Assembly (NCBI RefSeq): GCF_030253575.1
Contig: NC_080568.1
Span: 25,671,501 to 25,735,500, forward strand
Length of the DNA stretch: 64,000 nt
Reading direction: 5' to 3'
DNA from: Rhododendron vialii
Lineage: Eukaryota > Streptophyta > Magnoliopsida > Ericales > Ericaceae
Shown here: positions 47,201 to 57,063 of the stretch, one piece after another
Position numbering within the stretch: the stretch's first letter is position 1
Layout: every line of letters starts with the position of its first letter
The notes under the pieces: model-generated
Database searches by the model: none
The model's input: only the letters and a program-made list of their open reading frames with translations
What the model was told of the DNA's origin: nothing
Made by a program: the position numbers and the translations under genes

Positions 47201-48003
47201 CTCCGACCATCCTTCCTGACCCCACGAATCCCAGAAACTCCATTACTGCGACTAGCTGATGTTGCCTGGCTGGGCACACTAAGTAGTTCAGTCCAATCAC
47301 TGTCGGTAAGCCCGGACTTAGGAGGGCTCACAGAAGGTTTTACTACATTCACAACCAATGCCCCAACATCCTCACCGCTTCCTCTATTATTACCATTACT
47401 AGTTTCATTCGAATTACGATCACTCCGTATTTTCCCAATCAAATCACTCGTTTCCGCAACATCCTTATTCTTCTTTTTCAGCTGATCTTTCAATGGCACC
47501 ACCACTTCAGTGCTCCTCCAAGGGTTTTCAGAACTCAACTCATCGGACCGCGACTTTTCGATCTTCCCTAACGACTCTGCCGCTTGCTGATCGATCTGAG
47601 CAATCCATCAAAACGTTTCGAAATCAAAATACCTAAAAATCTTAAATTTACCACTCACTCCGTCCCAATTTGCTAGTCCTTCCTTAAGGTTCGTGTCATT
47701 TTTCAATTACTTATATCTTGTAATCTACAATGTTTTACGTGATTTTTAAAACTTTGTTTACCAGAACTAATTGAGATCTATCAATTAAAACTATTATCGA
47801 CTAAAAAATATAACCAATTTTTATTTAACAGGCGACGTTGATTGAAGGGGGAGAGAAGGGATGAGCTCTGTTTGGTTGCCGATAAACTAACAGGGTAGAA
47901 GGGAACGAGTAATGGAGGGCAACCAAACGGAGCGTGGGGAATGACTTGCCTGCTGTAGGAAAGTCTCGGCGACTTTGATTTTGGAGGAGATCCAGCCGGC
48001 CAT
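33930..48003 (-). CDS. GC2: Golgin candidate 2 (Golgi coiled-coil tether)
   Basis: This is a Golgi-membrane coiled-coil protein of the golgin-84 type, expected to tether vesicles or cisternae. Ten coding exons join in frame: 48003-47950, 47595-46480, 42226-42116, 41470-41411, 39823-39766, 36435-36392, 36235-36143, 34981-34856, 34445-34398 and 34277-33930. They total 685 aa; Arabidopsis GC2 is similar in size. It starts MAGWISSKIKVAETFLQQ and continues IDQQAAESLGKIEKSRSD, the golgin N-terminal signature. Residues 19-390, from exon 2, are a charged low-complexity region whose end (about 310-390) begins the coiled coil. Exons 3-9 continue the coiled coil. Exon 10 ends with a membrane anchor at residues 641-660 (LWSLVYLVCLHFWVVYILLS). 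Intron 1 has a GC donor. The gene is swollen to 14 kb by mobile elements, but every exon is open. Confidence 0.93.
36719..37066 (+). mobile_element. TRIM retrotransposon in a golgin intron
   Basis: Two short LTRs flank about 150 bp of interior. LTR1 (36719-36824) and LTR2 (36976-37066) both begin TGTTAGAGCTTG and share AGTATATGAGC, CCTCTCCACTCA, AGCCAATT and GGATGC. LTR2 has an 11-bp deletion. A primer-binding site TGGTATTAGAAC (36828-36839), close to the TGGTATCAGAGC used with initiator tRNA-Met, follows LTR1. A purine tract GCGGGGGAG (36967-36975) precedes LTR2. There is no coding sequence, which fits a terminal-repeat retrotransposon in miniature. Confidence 0.8.
37340..39400 (-). pseudogene. 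Ty3/gypsy pol fragment (RNase H to integrase), decayed
   Basis: On the minus strand, in order and with many frameshifts and stops, there is RNase H text (FREKLNGAKLKY, KEFVLSTDHEVL, NKVADGLSRRMAVLVEMKN). It is followed by the H2C2 integrase linker (LCLPKCSLRKKLLVEH, DRYWPGITKDVGSHVK; 38855-38598), then integrase text near 37.9-38.1 kb. A late integrase region reads MAEFSFNSSLNGTINSFEVV and ADMAAFIKDIHAQV (37819-37634). EGDFV near 37.6 kb would be the start of the C-terminal domain. It lies in golgin intron 5 in the same orientation as the gene. LTRs were not found. Confidence 0.85.
38227..38286. repeat. (CT)30 microsatellite
   Basis: About thirty CT units lie within the decayed gypsy fragment in golgin intron 5. 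The ORFs encoding Ser-Leu or Arg-Glu repeats across it are artefacts. Confidence 0.97.
42701..43364. mobile_element. Non-autonomous hAT-like element in golgin intron 2
   Basis: The flanks GCAACGTG (42693-42700) and GCAATGTG (43365-43372) form an 8-bp target duplication with one mismatch. The ends are CAGTGGCGCCACTAGG and, inverted, TAGTGGCGACTCTAGG. The 664-bp unit has no transposase. Its flanks (GCCGGACACC.., GTGTCCAACA..) belong together to an older repeat that it interrupted. Confidence 0.8.
43764..43800 (+). other. Relic of the 3' half of plastid trnV-UAC
   Basis: ACCGAGAATGTCTACGGTTC continues AAGTCCGTACAGCCCTA. From memory, plastid tRNA-Val(UAC) after its anticodon intron reads ACCGAGAAGGTCTACGGTTC and GAGTCCGTATAGCCCTA, so about 34 of 37 bases agree. 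The 5' half and plastid-type intron are absent upstream. It is a non-functional fragment in golgin intron 2, either of nuclear plastid DNA or of a captured tRNA. Confidence 0.55.
44262..44451. repeat. About 90-bp imperfect tandem duplication in golgin intron 2
   Basis: Both copies contain ATGTTTTTCATCTATTC preceded by a variant of AGTAGTCGAATTAC and followed by AAAGGCATA..ATGTAGAAYTCGTAA. They have diverged at about a dozen positions. Confidence 0.75.
45415..45890. mobile_element. Unclassified repeat rich in GGACAC / GTGTCC
   Basis: Inverted GGACACGG-type words at 45433-45505 and GTGTCC-type words at 45720-45845 bracket an AT-rich core. The same words flank the hAT element near 42.56-42.65 and 43.37-43.76 kb. 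They suggest two copies of one old element family in this intron. Confidence 0.4.
47655..47830. mobile_element. Truncated Stowaway-like MITE in golgin intron 1
   Basis: ACTCCGTCCCAATTTGCTAG and the following GTTCGTGTCATTTTTCAATT match the left half of the 28050 Stowaway unit. The right terminus is missing. Confidence 0.5.
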
Positions 48004-48373
48004 GGTCGTGCGGTTGAGGGGCGTTGTTTGGATCGGCACTGGGGGCGCATGGAGGTCCCTAGTCACGCGTGGTGGTGCATTTTGGTGGAGTGGTGCTTGA
48101 TGATTTGAGATGAAGTTGGGGAGATGCGAGAACGGTGAGACATCGGAGAGGAGAGAGAGAGAGAGAGAGATGCGAAGACTCAAGCGACCGCTACAAGTAA
48201 CAGTGACATTTTTCCACACAGAAAAGCTACGTGCACATCATGCTGTGCACAGATTCCGTTTTCTTCCGTCTCGGGTCGCACAAAGATGATCGGAGCCGCT
48301 CATTTTGTTCAAAATATGTTGTTTAAGATCTCTGTAAAAAAACAGCTCTTTTTCCACATCGGAAAACCTATAG
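48004..48373. promoter_or_regulatory. Upstream region of golgin candidate 2
   Basis: GA-repeat sequence at 48148-48169 is a CT-rich tract in the sense of the gene. I see no clear TATA box. The region up to the palindromic element presumably contains the promoter. Confidence 0.35.
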
Positions 48374-48750
48374 GGACCGACGGGTCCGGCACCGAAATTG
48401 TACCGATGGCCACGTCTGGCAGTCTCTGGCCACCAGACGGCCGATCCGACCCGTCCAAAAATTCTAAAAAAAAAAAACGAGGGGGCTTGGATGAGAATCA
48501 ATAGCATCCAATGTGTGTAGGATACTTGATTCAAACACCCTATTTTTCGTGTATATATACATACATGTATATATGAAAAAATGGGGTGTTTGGATCGAAC
48601 ATCTAAGCACGCCAGATGCCGTTGATTCCCACGAAAGCTCACTCGGTTTTTTTTTTTTAAAATTTGGACGGCTCGGATCGACCGTCCAGTGGCCGGAGAC
48701 AGCCTGGCACGACTGTCCGTACGATTTCGGTGCCGGACCAGTCTGTCCAT
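48374..48750. mobile_element. Long palindromic foldback element upstream of golgin candidate 2
   Basis: The arms pair over about 175 bp each around a centre near 48558 (TACATACATGTATATATG). Left: GGGTCCGGCACCGAAATTGT..CTCTGGCCACCAGACGG..GATCCGACCCGTCCAAA. Right inverted: TGGTCCGGCACCGAAATCGT..CTCCGGCCACTGGACGG..GATCCGAGCCGTCCAAA. The 176-codon minus-strand ORF and the two plus-strand ORFs here share peptide text (WPETA, FGAGPV) only because the DNA is self-complementary. Confidence 0.8.
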
Positions 48751-48789
48751 GTCACTTTTCACATACATCAGGGAATTTTTTTTTTTTCT

Positions 48790-50884
48790 GAGTTTTCATG
48801 AATAAGATGTACGGCGCTCGCATCTCGCGCGTTCAAAAGTGTCTTGAACGGTTCGAATTAAAAATAAACTATTATCAGTCAAGAATATTTATTACAGGTC
48901 AAAGTTTAAAAACGTATCTTAAATATTAATTGCCAAAACGAATGGCTGTGATTGCACGAAACCTTCGTGAATAAGTTCCCTCTCTTCTTTTTTTTACGGC
49001 TTCTATTTACGACCACAATTTTGCTATATACTGGAGTACAACTCAATAAGAACTAAGAAAATTTTTGGAAAAAAAATGCCCTCGTATGTAATGACTATTT
49101 TATCCCTAAAACTTTCTCCTTCCCCCTCCCATGATACAACCTTCATTTTCTTCCCTCCTCCTACACTACAAACTTACAAACCCGAGTGACTTTTCCACCA
49201 TCGCCGCCAACTTTTTCCTCCATCACCAGCACCTACTTTCTCCCTCCACCCCCACCACCGAGCTCCATCACCCCCTCTCGTCACTCCCTCTCCTCTCCAC
49301 CACCCATTTCATCACTCACTGTTGACAATATCACCATTACTAACATTCAATTAGTGTGTCCTGACATTGCCAAATTTCAAAATATGAAAGTTGCACATAA
49401 TTTCAAATTTTAAAATATGAAAATTACTCATATTTTTTAATTTTAAAATATGAAAGTTAGATGTATTTTTGAATTTTAAAATTCGAACGTTGTACATACT
49501 TCTTGCGCATAATTCAAAAATCTTTCATGGTTCAAGAAACAAATCAATAAAATAGATTGATAATACGAAAGTTAGATATATTTTCGGATTAAGTTGAATA
49601 TGGTTGAGATTTTTGAAACCATTGATCGACATATTAGTTCAAGAAAAACTTATCATGGTTCTCACAATCTCAAAGGAACAAACCAACAAATTGGTCCGTA
49701 AGCATTGTAGAGGTAGAAGTAGCTCTCTTGGAGATAGATCATCCCTTGATGGTATTGATAAAGATGGATTGGAGGTTGAGAAGGTCGAAGAGGATGATTA
49801 GTAAGAAAAAGCTTCTTGCGGAGCTTGGAGTCAAGACTGATAAATTGAATCTTAGAGATAATAAAGTCCCCTCTTCTTTGTTATCCTCCAATGACATCTG
49901 AAACCGGAACTCCATCATTGTTAAGAAAGCCCGTAAGGCGTCGGATATAGGTATCATTTTGGGCATAAAATTTAGTGGGGGGAGAAGTTATACAAATTAA
50001 AATTATTGTATATCAGTTTTAAGTTGTTACTTAAACGAATACGAAATGATTTTTGCGGTTTTTTATTTATTTATCTTTTAAGTGATTTCAATTGAATTCC
50101 CCAAAAATATTTCTAATCCCACTTTCTCATTGCACTCCCTCAACATTTAATTAGGTCTCAAAAGTGCTCGCATCTTCACCAAACTTTGAACCTAATTATT
50201 TCATACACTTATGCAACCACCATCTACCACCATACCCACCACCATCAAAAACTCACTCCACTTTTTTTTTTCCTCCCCTAAACGTGCCTTTACGGCCTTG
50301 TGGGTACTATTGATTACTTTCTGTTATCACAGTTGTGAGAAAAGTGAAAAAGGTTCTGCCAATAATCAGGCTTGTTACCAATAGGAGTCCTCTTTTTTAA
50401 ACTGTCAGAAACAAGTCAGATTGATCGATTGAGTGGTGGGTTGCCTAGTGACCTTCGGCCCAACAACATCAGATGGTACACTTGGGTGCTAGAAGTAAGG
50501 TCTATTACTACAATCCGAACCATTGATTATACCAATTTATGGTTCAGATTTGGACTCTCCCGTCCAATCTAAAACTTGGACCGAAAAGAATCCGAAGAGG
50601 TAGTAGATCTACCGCAACCCTTGAAGTTATTTTCCTAACCAGGAACTCCAAGCCAGCAGCAAATCCATGGGAAATAAAAGAATCACTCAAAAATAATTAA
50701 GTGTACATCCAGGAGACATAACAACATACAATGCAACTGTATATCCAATACTTACACAACTAGGAGAGTGGAGAGGAGGAGGTAATATATATGAGCACAG
50801 ATGTTCATGAAAACGAAATTTGATAGCCATCTTGTTGAACGATCATGACTGTGAAAAGCAAGACTTCTAAACAGTCGAATTCAC
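48790..50884. other. Intergenic stretch between golgin candidate 2 and AIP2
   Basis: No gene is supported. A C-rich patch at 49130-49320 encodes only low-complexity Ser/Pro/Thr. The section at 49600-49960 keeps open frames of 65-75 codons on both strands and may be an old transposon ORF, but I recognise no domain. Confidence 0.45.
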
Positions 50885-53486
50885 CTAAACATACATATAT
50901 TCACCACCACGAAGGGCGTTTGCAGCACCTTTCCTCTCCTCTGCAGCCTCCTTCTCCCGCTCCTTCCAACTTTCGTACTTGTGATCATCAGTCAGCAGTT
51001 CATGCCGACAAATAGGACATGAATTGTGCTCATCCTGTAGAATCACAAACTGATTAGAACCGCTTACTAAATTTAGGATCTGATCCCTATGATTTTTCGT
51101 TTCCTAACACATATTTTGTTCGGTTGATGTCATGGGTGGACCTACATAAAGTCAAGCGGGGTCACCTGATCCCACTCGATTGGAATTCTCCCTTCAAGAT
51201 ATGCATATATTTTTGGATGTTTTGGTAATTTTGCCCATGACATTATACTCTCATCCCTATATCTTGGCCTAAGTAGTATTGGAAAATTACAATCTTGCCA
51301 CTTGTTTCACCCAGCACCTGATCTTTTTTATTTTTTTGTTTCCATCTACATTTTAACTCAAGCAATGCATATATCTTTTTTATTTTTTTATTAATTTTTA
51401 ATTTGAATAGAAGTTACAAAGATTAACAGGATTAGGACATGACAACATCACCACGAGAAGCACACCTTCCAATGAATTCCAACTAAGTTGGCAACTTGGC
51501 ATCCATGATTACCAACAATCATATGCCACTAGGACCCAAACGAACCAAACAAGTTAGCAAGGAACTAACTGTAGTTTTCCGAATACAGAATTATTTTTGC
51601 TGTGAATATTTGACCCCAGTGCCATAAAATCCTAGGACCACCCATAAAATCCTAGGTCCACCCCTGGTTGACGTTATTCAAATTTTGTTCTCTCTAAAAA
51701 GATTTCTTATTGGGAAATGGTCAATTTTGTGAAAACATTGAAAAGATGTTTTCAAGTCTCAGACAGCATTCCCACGAATAAATGGACCAGTGTTTCTGGT
51801 TTTCGAGAACTTTTTTGAAAACTATAGTGCAAGATTGATTTAAAAACAGCAACTGAAAGGGTCTTAGTTATTCCACAGACCAAGTAAATTATCAGAGGAA
51901 CGGAACCCTTTGTTTACAAGACTGTATTAAAGATGCTAAATAAGTTTCAGTGATTACCACAAAAACGAGTTACAGAACATTACCATCCATGGTTTAAGGC
52001 ATGGGGGATGAAATTTGTGCTTGCAAGGCAACTCTTGCATCCTGTCATTCACGATTAAGTTCTCCTTGCAAATGGAACAATCTGCATCTGGCCCAAGTTT
52101 GGCCAAGATTTCCTCCGTAATAGTGATAACTGGAAGCTTCGCGATCACTTCTTTACTGGCAGGCGGTGCTCTCCGGTTTACAGAAGTCTCAAAGAACTTG
52201 AAACAAAAATAGACATTGATATCAGATTTCGATTGACTCTAGCTGACTTTAAAGGGATCTAGATTCTGAAAAACAACATATTGTTATGAAGCCACCAAAT
52301 GGATCTTGTTTGATAAACAACTCAAATTTACAATACATCATACATGTTAGTTGCTTAGTGACTTAGTTTGTGGGTGTGTACGCGCATGTTATATATATAC
52401 ATACATATATATAAATCGATATATGTATATGCATGTTAATTTGTTGTTTTTATGTTTTATCATCAGGGACAAAAAGAAGGTAAAGATTACCGCGGGAATA
52501 TCTTCAATTCTATTCAAAAGTTCTTGAAATAGATCAGCATCCGCATCTTGTGTGGTGTTGTTTTCCACTAGTCCTTCAAAAGAAGATTCAGTCGTACTGA
52601 GAGAAGCAGCGATACTTGTCAACAGGTTTGATTGCACCAACCATTGAGGCTGTGGAGGCTCAGGATCCACAGTTAAATGCCCCTCAAAAAGGAAACCTGA
52701 ATCAGCAAATATAAATAACAATCGAAAAGATGGATATATCAAAGCTCTAATACAGTGTGTACAGGGCTTGAAAGCACCTCTACGAAGAAATCATTATTGT
52801 ACAAATGCTATGCTGACTGACCTCTGCTGGAATTGGAAGCAATAGCTCCTTCAGACTGATTATGTTCTAGCTGTTGATGGGCTTCAGCAATGCAGCTCCT
52901 CAAATGTTCCCTTTCAGAGGACTCTGAAACCAAGCTTTCAGTCTCTATGAAAAGCCCCAGCCCAGCATTCCAGAATCCCGGCGCAGTGTATCTTGTTTTC
53001 AAAATAGTTGCAACTCGGCATACAATGGAGTAGAACTGAGAGGGAAAAAAAAAAACCTGAAATGCTATTACAGGTAAGTAAATATGGGAAAAGATAAAAA
53101 GTGTGCTCCATTCAATTGACATCATCATCATTGGAAAAGTTTTTAGGTATGGCTGTGTGTAAACAGAAAACTTGGAAAATTCCAAAGGACAATAAGTAGA
53201 AAACTGAGGTACTCAAAATAAAATAAACATATGACAGCCCAAAGAATCAAAAGGAGGCGCCCTAACTCAGCATGATAGAATAAGTCATAAATATTTAGCT
53301 GTCAGGAAGATTACAGACCAACTTGCGGAGAGATGGGGAAGCAGAAGGATAGGTTTCTCGCAAGAGAGATTTTAGGGAGGCAACTGCCTCCTCAAACATT
53401 TGCTTCTTCCCCAGCTTTTTCTGCAGATCTTCTAATTTCTGTTTCAAGATCTCCTCCTCAGATGCCCTTCCGTTTCCCTTCGACAT
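50885..53486 (-). CDS. AIP2: E3 ubiquitin ligase AIP2 (RING-H2)
   Basis: AIP2 ubiquitinates the transcription factor ABI3 and so dampens abscisic acid signalling in seeds. Five coding exons join in frame: 53486-53319, 53035-52822, 52696-52491, 52196-51984 and 51034-50885. They give 316 aa, against about 310 in Arabidopsis. The N-terminus reads MSKGNGRASEEEILKQKLED and LQKKLGKKQ, then CRVATILKTRYTAPGFWNAG, both hallmarks of AIP2. The RING-H2 ligands are C236, C239, C254, H256, H259, C262, C273 and C276, all present, with W266 in the usual place. It ends KGAANALRGGEYMYV. A GTG-led open stretch lies just 5' of the ATG in the same exon, which begins at a splice acceptor at 53556. The leader is therefore spliced. 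A hAT element occupies the last intron. ABI3 as target is known for the Arabidopsis protein and inferred here. Confidence 0.95.
51131..51666. mobile_element. Non-autonomous hAT-like element in the last AIP2 intron
   Basis: The flanks GTTGATGT (51123-51130) and GTTGACGT (51667-51674) form an 8-bp target duplication with one mismatch. The ends are CATGGGTGGACCTA and, inverted, CAGGGGTGGACCTA. The unit is 536 bp and has no coding capacity. Confidence 0.8.
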
Positions 53487-53764
53487 GGATTTCACTAGAT
53501 TATATAGTTCCAAAACCCAATAGAGGCTCTTATGATCTCGGAAATCAGTCACACCTGGAAAAAAGAATAAAAAATGAAACCAAGCTCGTGTTCAGAAGTA
53601 GCGGAATTGCATGACCCGCATATCATAAAGATGTGAAGTTTGGGCATCACCAAAATATAATAGCATGATTCCCTACATATCTCATTAGCAAAACATAAAG
53701 GTGTGAATTTATTTAAAAGCATGAACACACAACACTGTACTAAAAGCAAAATAGGACATGCAAC

Positions 53765-54334
53765 CAGTGGCGTAGCCAGAAATCTACGTAAGTGGGGGCA
53801 TTTTTTAAACACATTTCAACCCAAAAATTGCTTACAAAGCAACGTTACAACGTTTGTGCTAAGAATTAAAAAACCCAACATATTTATTACGATAGTAAAC
53901 TATATAGAATATAAAAACAATCGAATTGCTTGAATTGTCTCAGCGTATCAAGTCTAAGAGCAATTCACTATACAATATTTAGCAATATTGTTCCCATTGT
54001 AAATAATTGCTAAAGTATAAAACGTATAGCCCATGGTTTAGGCATTTTTGAATTTTGGACATTATGCATTAGAGAGTTCCAATTAGTAAGTGACTGCTAT
54101 TTTCCACATTAGACATCTCATTTCGCCAGTGTAATGACAATGTTCAAATATGTGAAACAAAAAATTGAGAATGAAATGATATTCAACATGTCGTAGAAAG
54201 ATTAAAAGTAAATTTATGAAACACAATTAACTATACAAAATACAAAATATACATTTTAAAATCTGAAATTTAAAAAAAAAATTTATCGAGTGGGGGCGCG
54301 TGCCCCCGCTCGTCCCATGCTCCCTCCACCACTG
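53765..54334. mobile_element. Non-autonomous hAT-like element upstream of AIP2
   Basis: A perfect 8-bp target duplication CATGCAAC lies at 53757-53764 and 54335-54342. The ends are CAGTGGCGTAGCCAG and, inverted, CAGTGGTGGAGGGAG. Inside each end is AGTGGGGGC or its counterpart. It is 570 bp without transposase and probably lies in an AIP2 leader intron. Confidence 0.85.
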
Positions 54335-54923
54335 CATGCAACTACATGCAATGATTAAAAGCGACATGTGTTTATCAACTTCGGTCCGAAGTAAGGGTTT
54401 ATAACGGACCATATACCTTAAAATAACTGAACAAGTATCACCATTGCAGTTCGAAAAATGCATTATCAATTACTCAAAGTATTCTACTTGGAACGCCTAT
54501 GATAGTTGAAGCACCATAGTACCCCATTTAAATCAATTATCTCAAATGATATTGAAAATTTGAAAGAATTAGCACAAATCCCTTTGACGTATCAGGAAGC
54601 TAAAGGCAAATAAGCAAACTACTAACCAAGTTGGTCCCATTGTTTCAGGCTTAAGTTGAGAAACAAGTAATCTTTTCTTTTTCCTTTTATGTTATGGAGG
54701 AGTTGCCAGTTTATCAACTCTTGAAAATAGGATTTGCTTGTAAAATTTTCCAGTTAAGTTACGAATAATAGATAAAGAAAAACTGAAAAAATATATATTA
54801 AGGCATCTTTTCTCTAGCTATTGCCTATTGATTTCGCTTTCAATGAAGAAAAATAAATTCCAATGCATAAAAGAAACTGATTTCATAGAAATTGAAGGAC
54901 TCTACCGGTAATAAAGCAACCTG

Positions 54924-55980
54924 AGATTCGTAAACGCGATATGCACTTTGTTTATTCAAATTTACCATTTCATCATGTGACCCATGCGTTATAGACTTAT
55001 AGCGAACCCCCAAGAGATCAGAAGCAACTCTTGTCAAGTATGAAATTATTATCAAACCGGAAAAACCTACTGCACATCCAATCATGAGGTGACAGGCAAG
55101 AAAATCAACCAATCACCACTGCCATTAACCATTAATTAAAAAATGATTAACCAATCTCTCATGGTTACAAAGTATACAACCAATTCCATCCTTCATATGA
55201 GGAAACAAAAAATTTCTAATTTCCCGCATCTATATAATTGAGCACTCAAACTTAGAAGTTTCTATGTTTAAATAGAAAAAACTGTCCCAATATCATCAAA
55301 ATTCAAAACACACAAGAAGTATCTTTTAGAACAAAAAAAAAGTGTCAAAAACATTTTACCCTTCTACAAAATGTTATGAGTAATCAAATTAACTAAATCA
55401 AGGAAAAATATATGAATGTGGGAACAAAATATTGTACCTGCAAAGAGGATTCGATAACCTGCAGCAGAAGCCAGCCCAGCAGAACATGAAAATGGTAGAA
55501 AATTAAGATGAAAGGAAATAAACGAAAACGGGGAGAAAGGGAAGAGCACATTTAGAACAAGTTTATTCAAAAGAAACTAATCGAAAAATTGAAAATTTGA
55601 AACCTTGTTATATTGATATACCCAATAATTGAGGACCTGGAGCAAGGGAAAGAAATCAAAAATCAGAAGCTGAATTGGAGGTAATCCATAAATAGCCAAC
55701 ATCTTTCTAAAATCTACCTTCCACCCTCGTTAGACAACGAAGAACCAAGAGAGACATGCATTGAACTGAATTAATAAAGAAATCGCAGCTAAAAAATCGT
55801 TAGAGAGTAGTATCAATCAAACCTTTGGGCCGAGGAGACGGGGTGAGATGAAAAGGAAGATGCGAGGGAGATGGGTTTTCAGATTACAGTGAAATTTTGT
55901 GTATGGTGAGAGAGAGAGAGGGCGGGGGGAAGATACGGCGAGGGTGATGAGAAAGAGAACGGTGACGGTGAGGGATATAA
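54924..55980 (-). other. Splice-bounded exons of unknown identity, perhaps the AIP2 leader
   Basis: Several minus-strand blocks have good splice borders. One ends CGGCCCAAAG before GTTTGA at about 55824. One lies between CTCCAG and GTTTCA near 55.6 kb. A 21-base block lies between CTGCAG and GTACAA near 55.45 kb. A block of about 150 bp opens after TGTGCAG and closes ATCTCAG before GTTGC near 54.92 kb. In one frame the last two give GYRILFAVGFSGLIIISYL and an open continuation ending YRVYESQ. This frame does not join the AIP2 coding frame. It may be a spliced 5' leader of AIP2 or a small separate gene. Confidence 0.3.
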
Positions 55981-56109
55981 GGGGGACGAGACGGTGGTGT
56001 GTTCCTAACTTGAAGAAAAAGCTAGATTCCGGTAAATTGCACGAATTTTGTAATGTATGCAGATACCTCCTTTGAAATTCTGATAAATACACTTGGTTGC
56101 CTTAACTTT

Positions 56110-57058
56110 ACAGAGTAGTCTAAATTGCCCCCTTTCGTTGAGTTGATACAAAGGTTGTTCACATTTGATACTACGAGAGTTGGGTGTTGTTTCTCTTAGC
56201 TTTTTTGAGAGTTTTTTAGGCTTTTAGAGTTTTTGTTTTATTAAAAAAAAAATTGAGTTTGGTAGTCTTGTGTCAAAGTTTTGTGAATTATTGATTTGTC
56301 TCGACGTAAGAAATTAGAAAAGGGAAAAATTATGATTTTTACCCACATATTTTTAGAAATATCTAAGATAAAGCCCAACAAAAGTTTGGCAAAAGACCAA
56401 AAACGCGAAAAAAAATTGAATAACAACAAAACAAACAAAAAAAATGCCAAGGGAAACAAGGGCTTAGATTCCAAATGGGATGGCTACTACCATTTCCAGT
56501 TGAAAAGATTAACTTCAAGTTATACAGTAGCTAGTCAGTTAATCTTGTAAAACATTTACGCGGCGAAAAGTTATTGCTGCGACAAAACATTATTCAGACT
56601 CCAAAAACTTTCGCAGACCAAGTTTCGGCCACTATATATGTCTTAGGGAGTAGCTTCAATGTTGGCATCCAGCTCCAAAGGGTGTCAAGGAGCCATTGAA
56701 TTTGACATGGGGGATGGGTTCAAAGCTGGGATTCTATTCAAAATGGGGTGATTTTGAATAATGGGGCTGAGTTTTATTTGAAGAAATTGAAGCTTTGTAA
56801 GTCCAATATGGGTATTGTCTCTTGATCATTGAGTTATGTCAACATGGCATGGGTATGGATATGTGTAAAGTCTTTGGCAAGTGAGATAGTGTAAAGTGCC
56901 AAGGTGTATTTGGGGTTCTCAATATTTGCTCAAGGATTGCTTGATGAATTGGGGTGTTACTGCCTGCCAAAATTCGGTTTTGGGCATGCAAGGGGCTATT
57001 CCTTGGTTTAATTTTTCACTTTGACAAGGGCTGTTTTCAATCATGGGGCTATGACTCT
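56110..57058. other. Gene-poor stretch left of the solo LTR
   Basis: No gene is recognised. The text from 56640 is less AT-rich and continuous in style with the sequence beyond the LTR at 59204. The LTR therefore interrupted a single older repeat. Confidence 0.4.
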
Positions 57059-57063
57059 GATTG

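Noticed and set aside
48238-48768. 176-codon minus-strand ORF and two overlapping plus-strand ORFs
   Set aside because: The DNA is a palindrome, so both strands encode similar text. There is no known domain and poly(A)/poly(T) lies at the centre of each arm.
55817-56092. 91-codon minus-strand ORF with a hydrophobic stretch
   Set aside because: It covers a C/T-rich leader-like sequence and reads past a plausible donor site. I see no independent support for translation.
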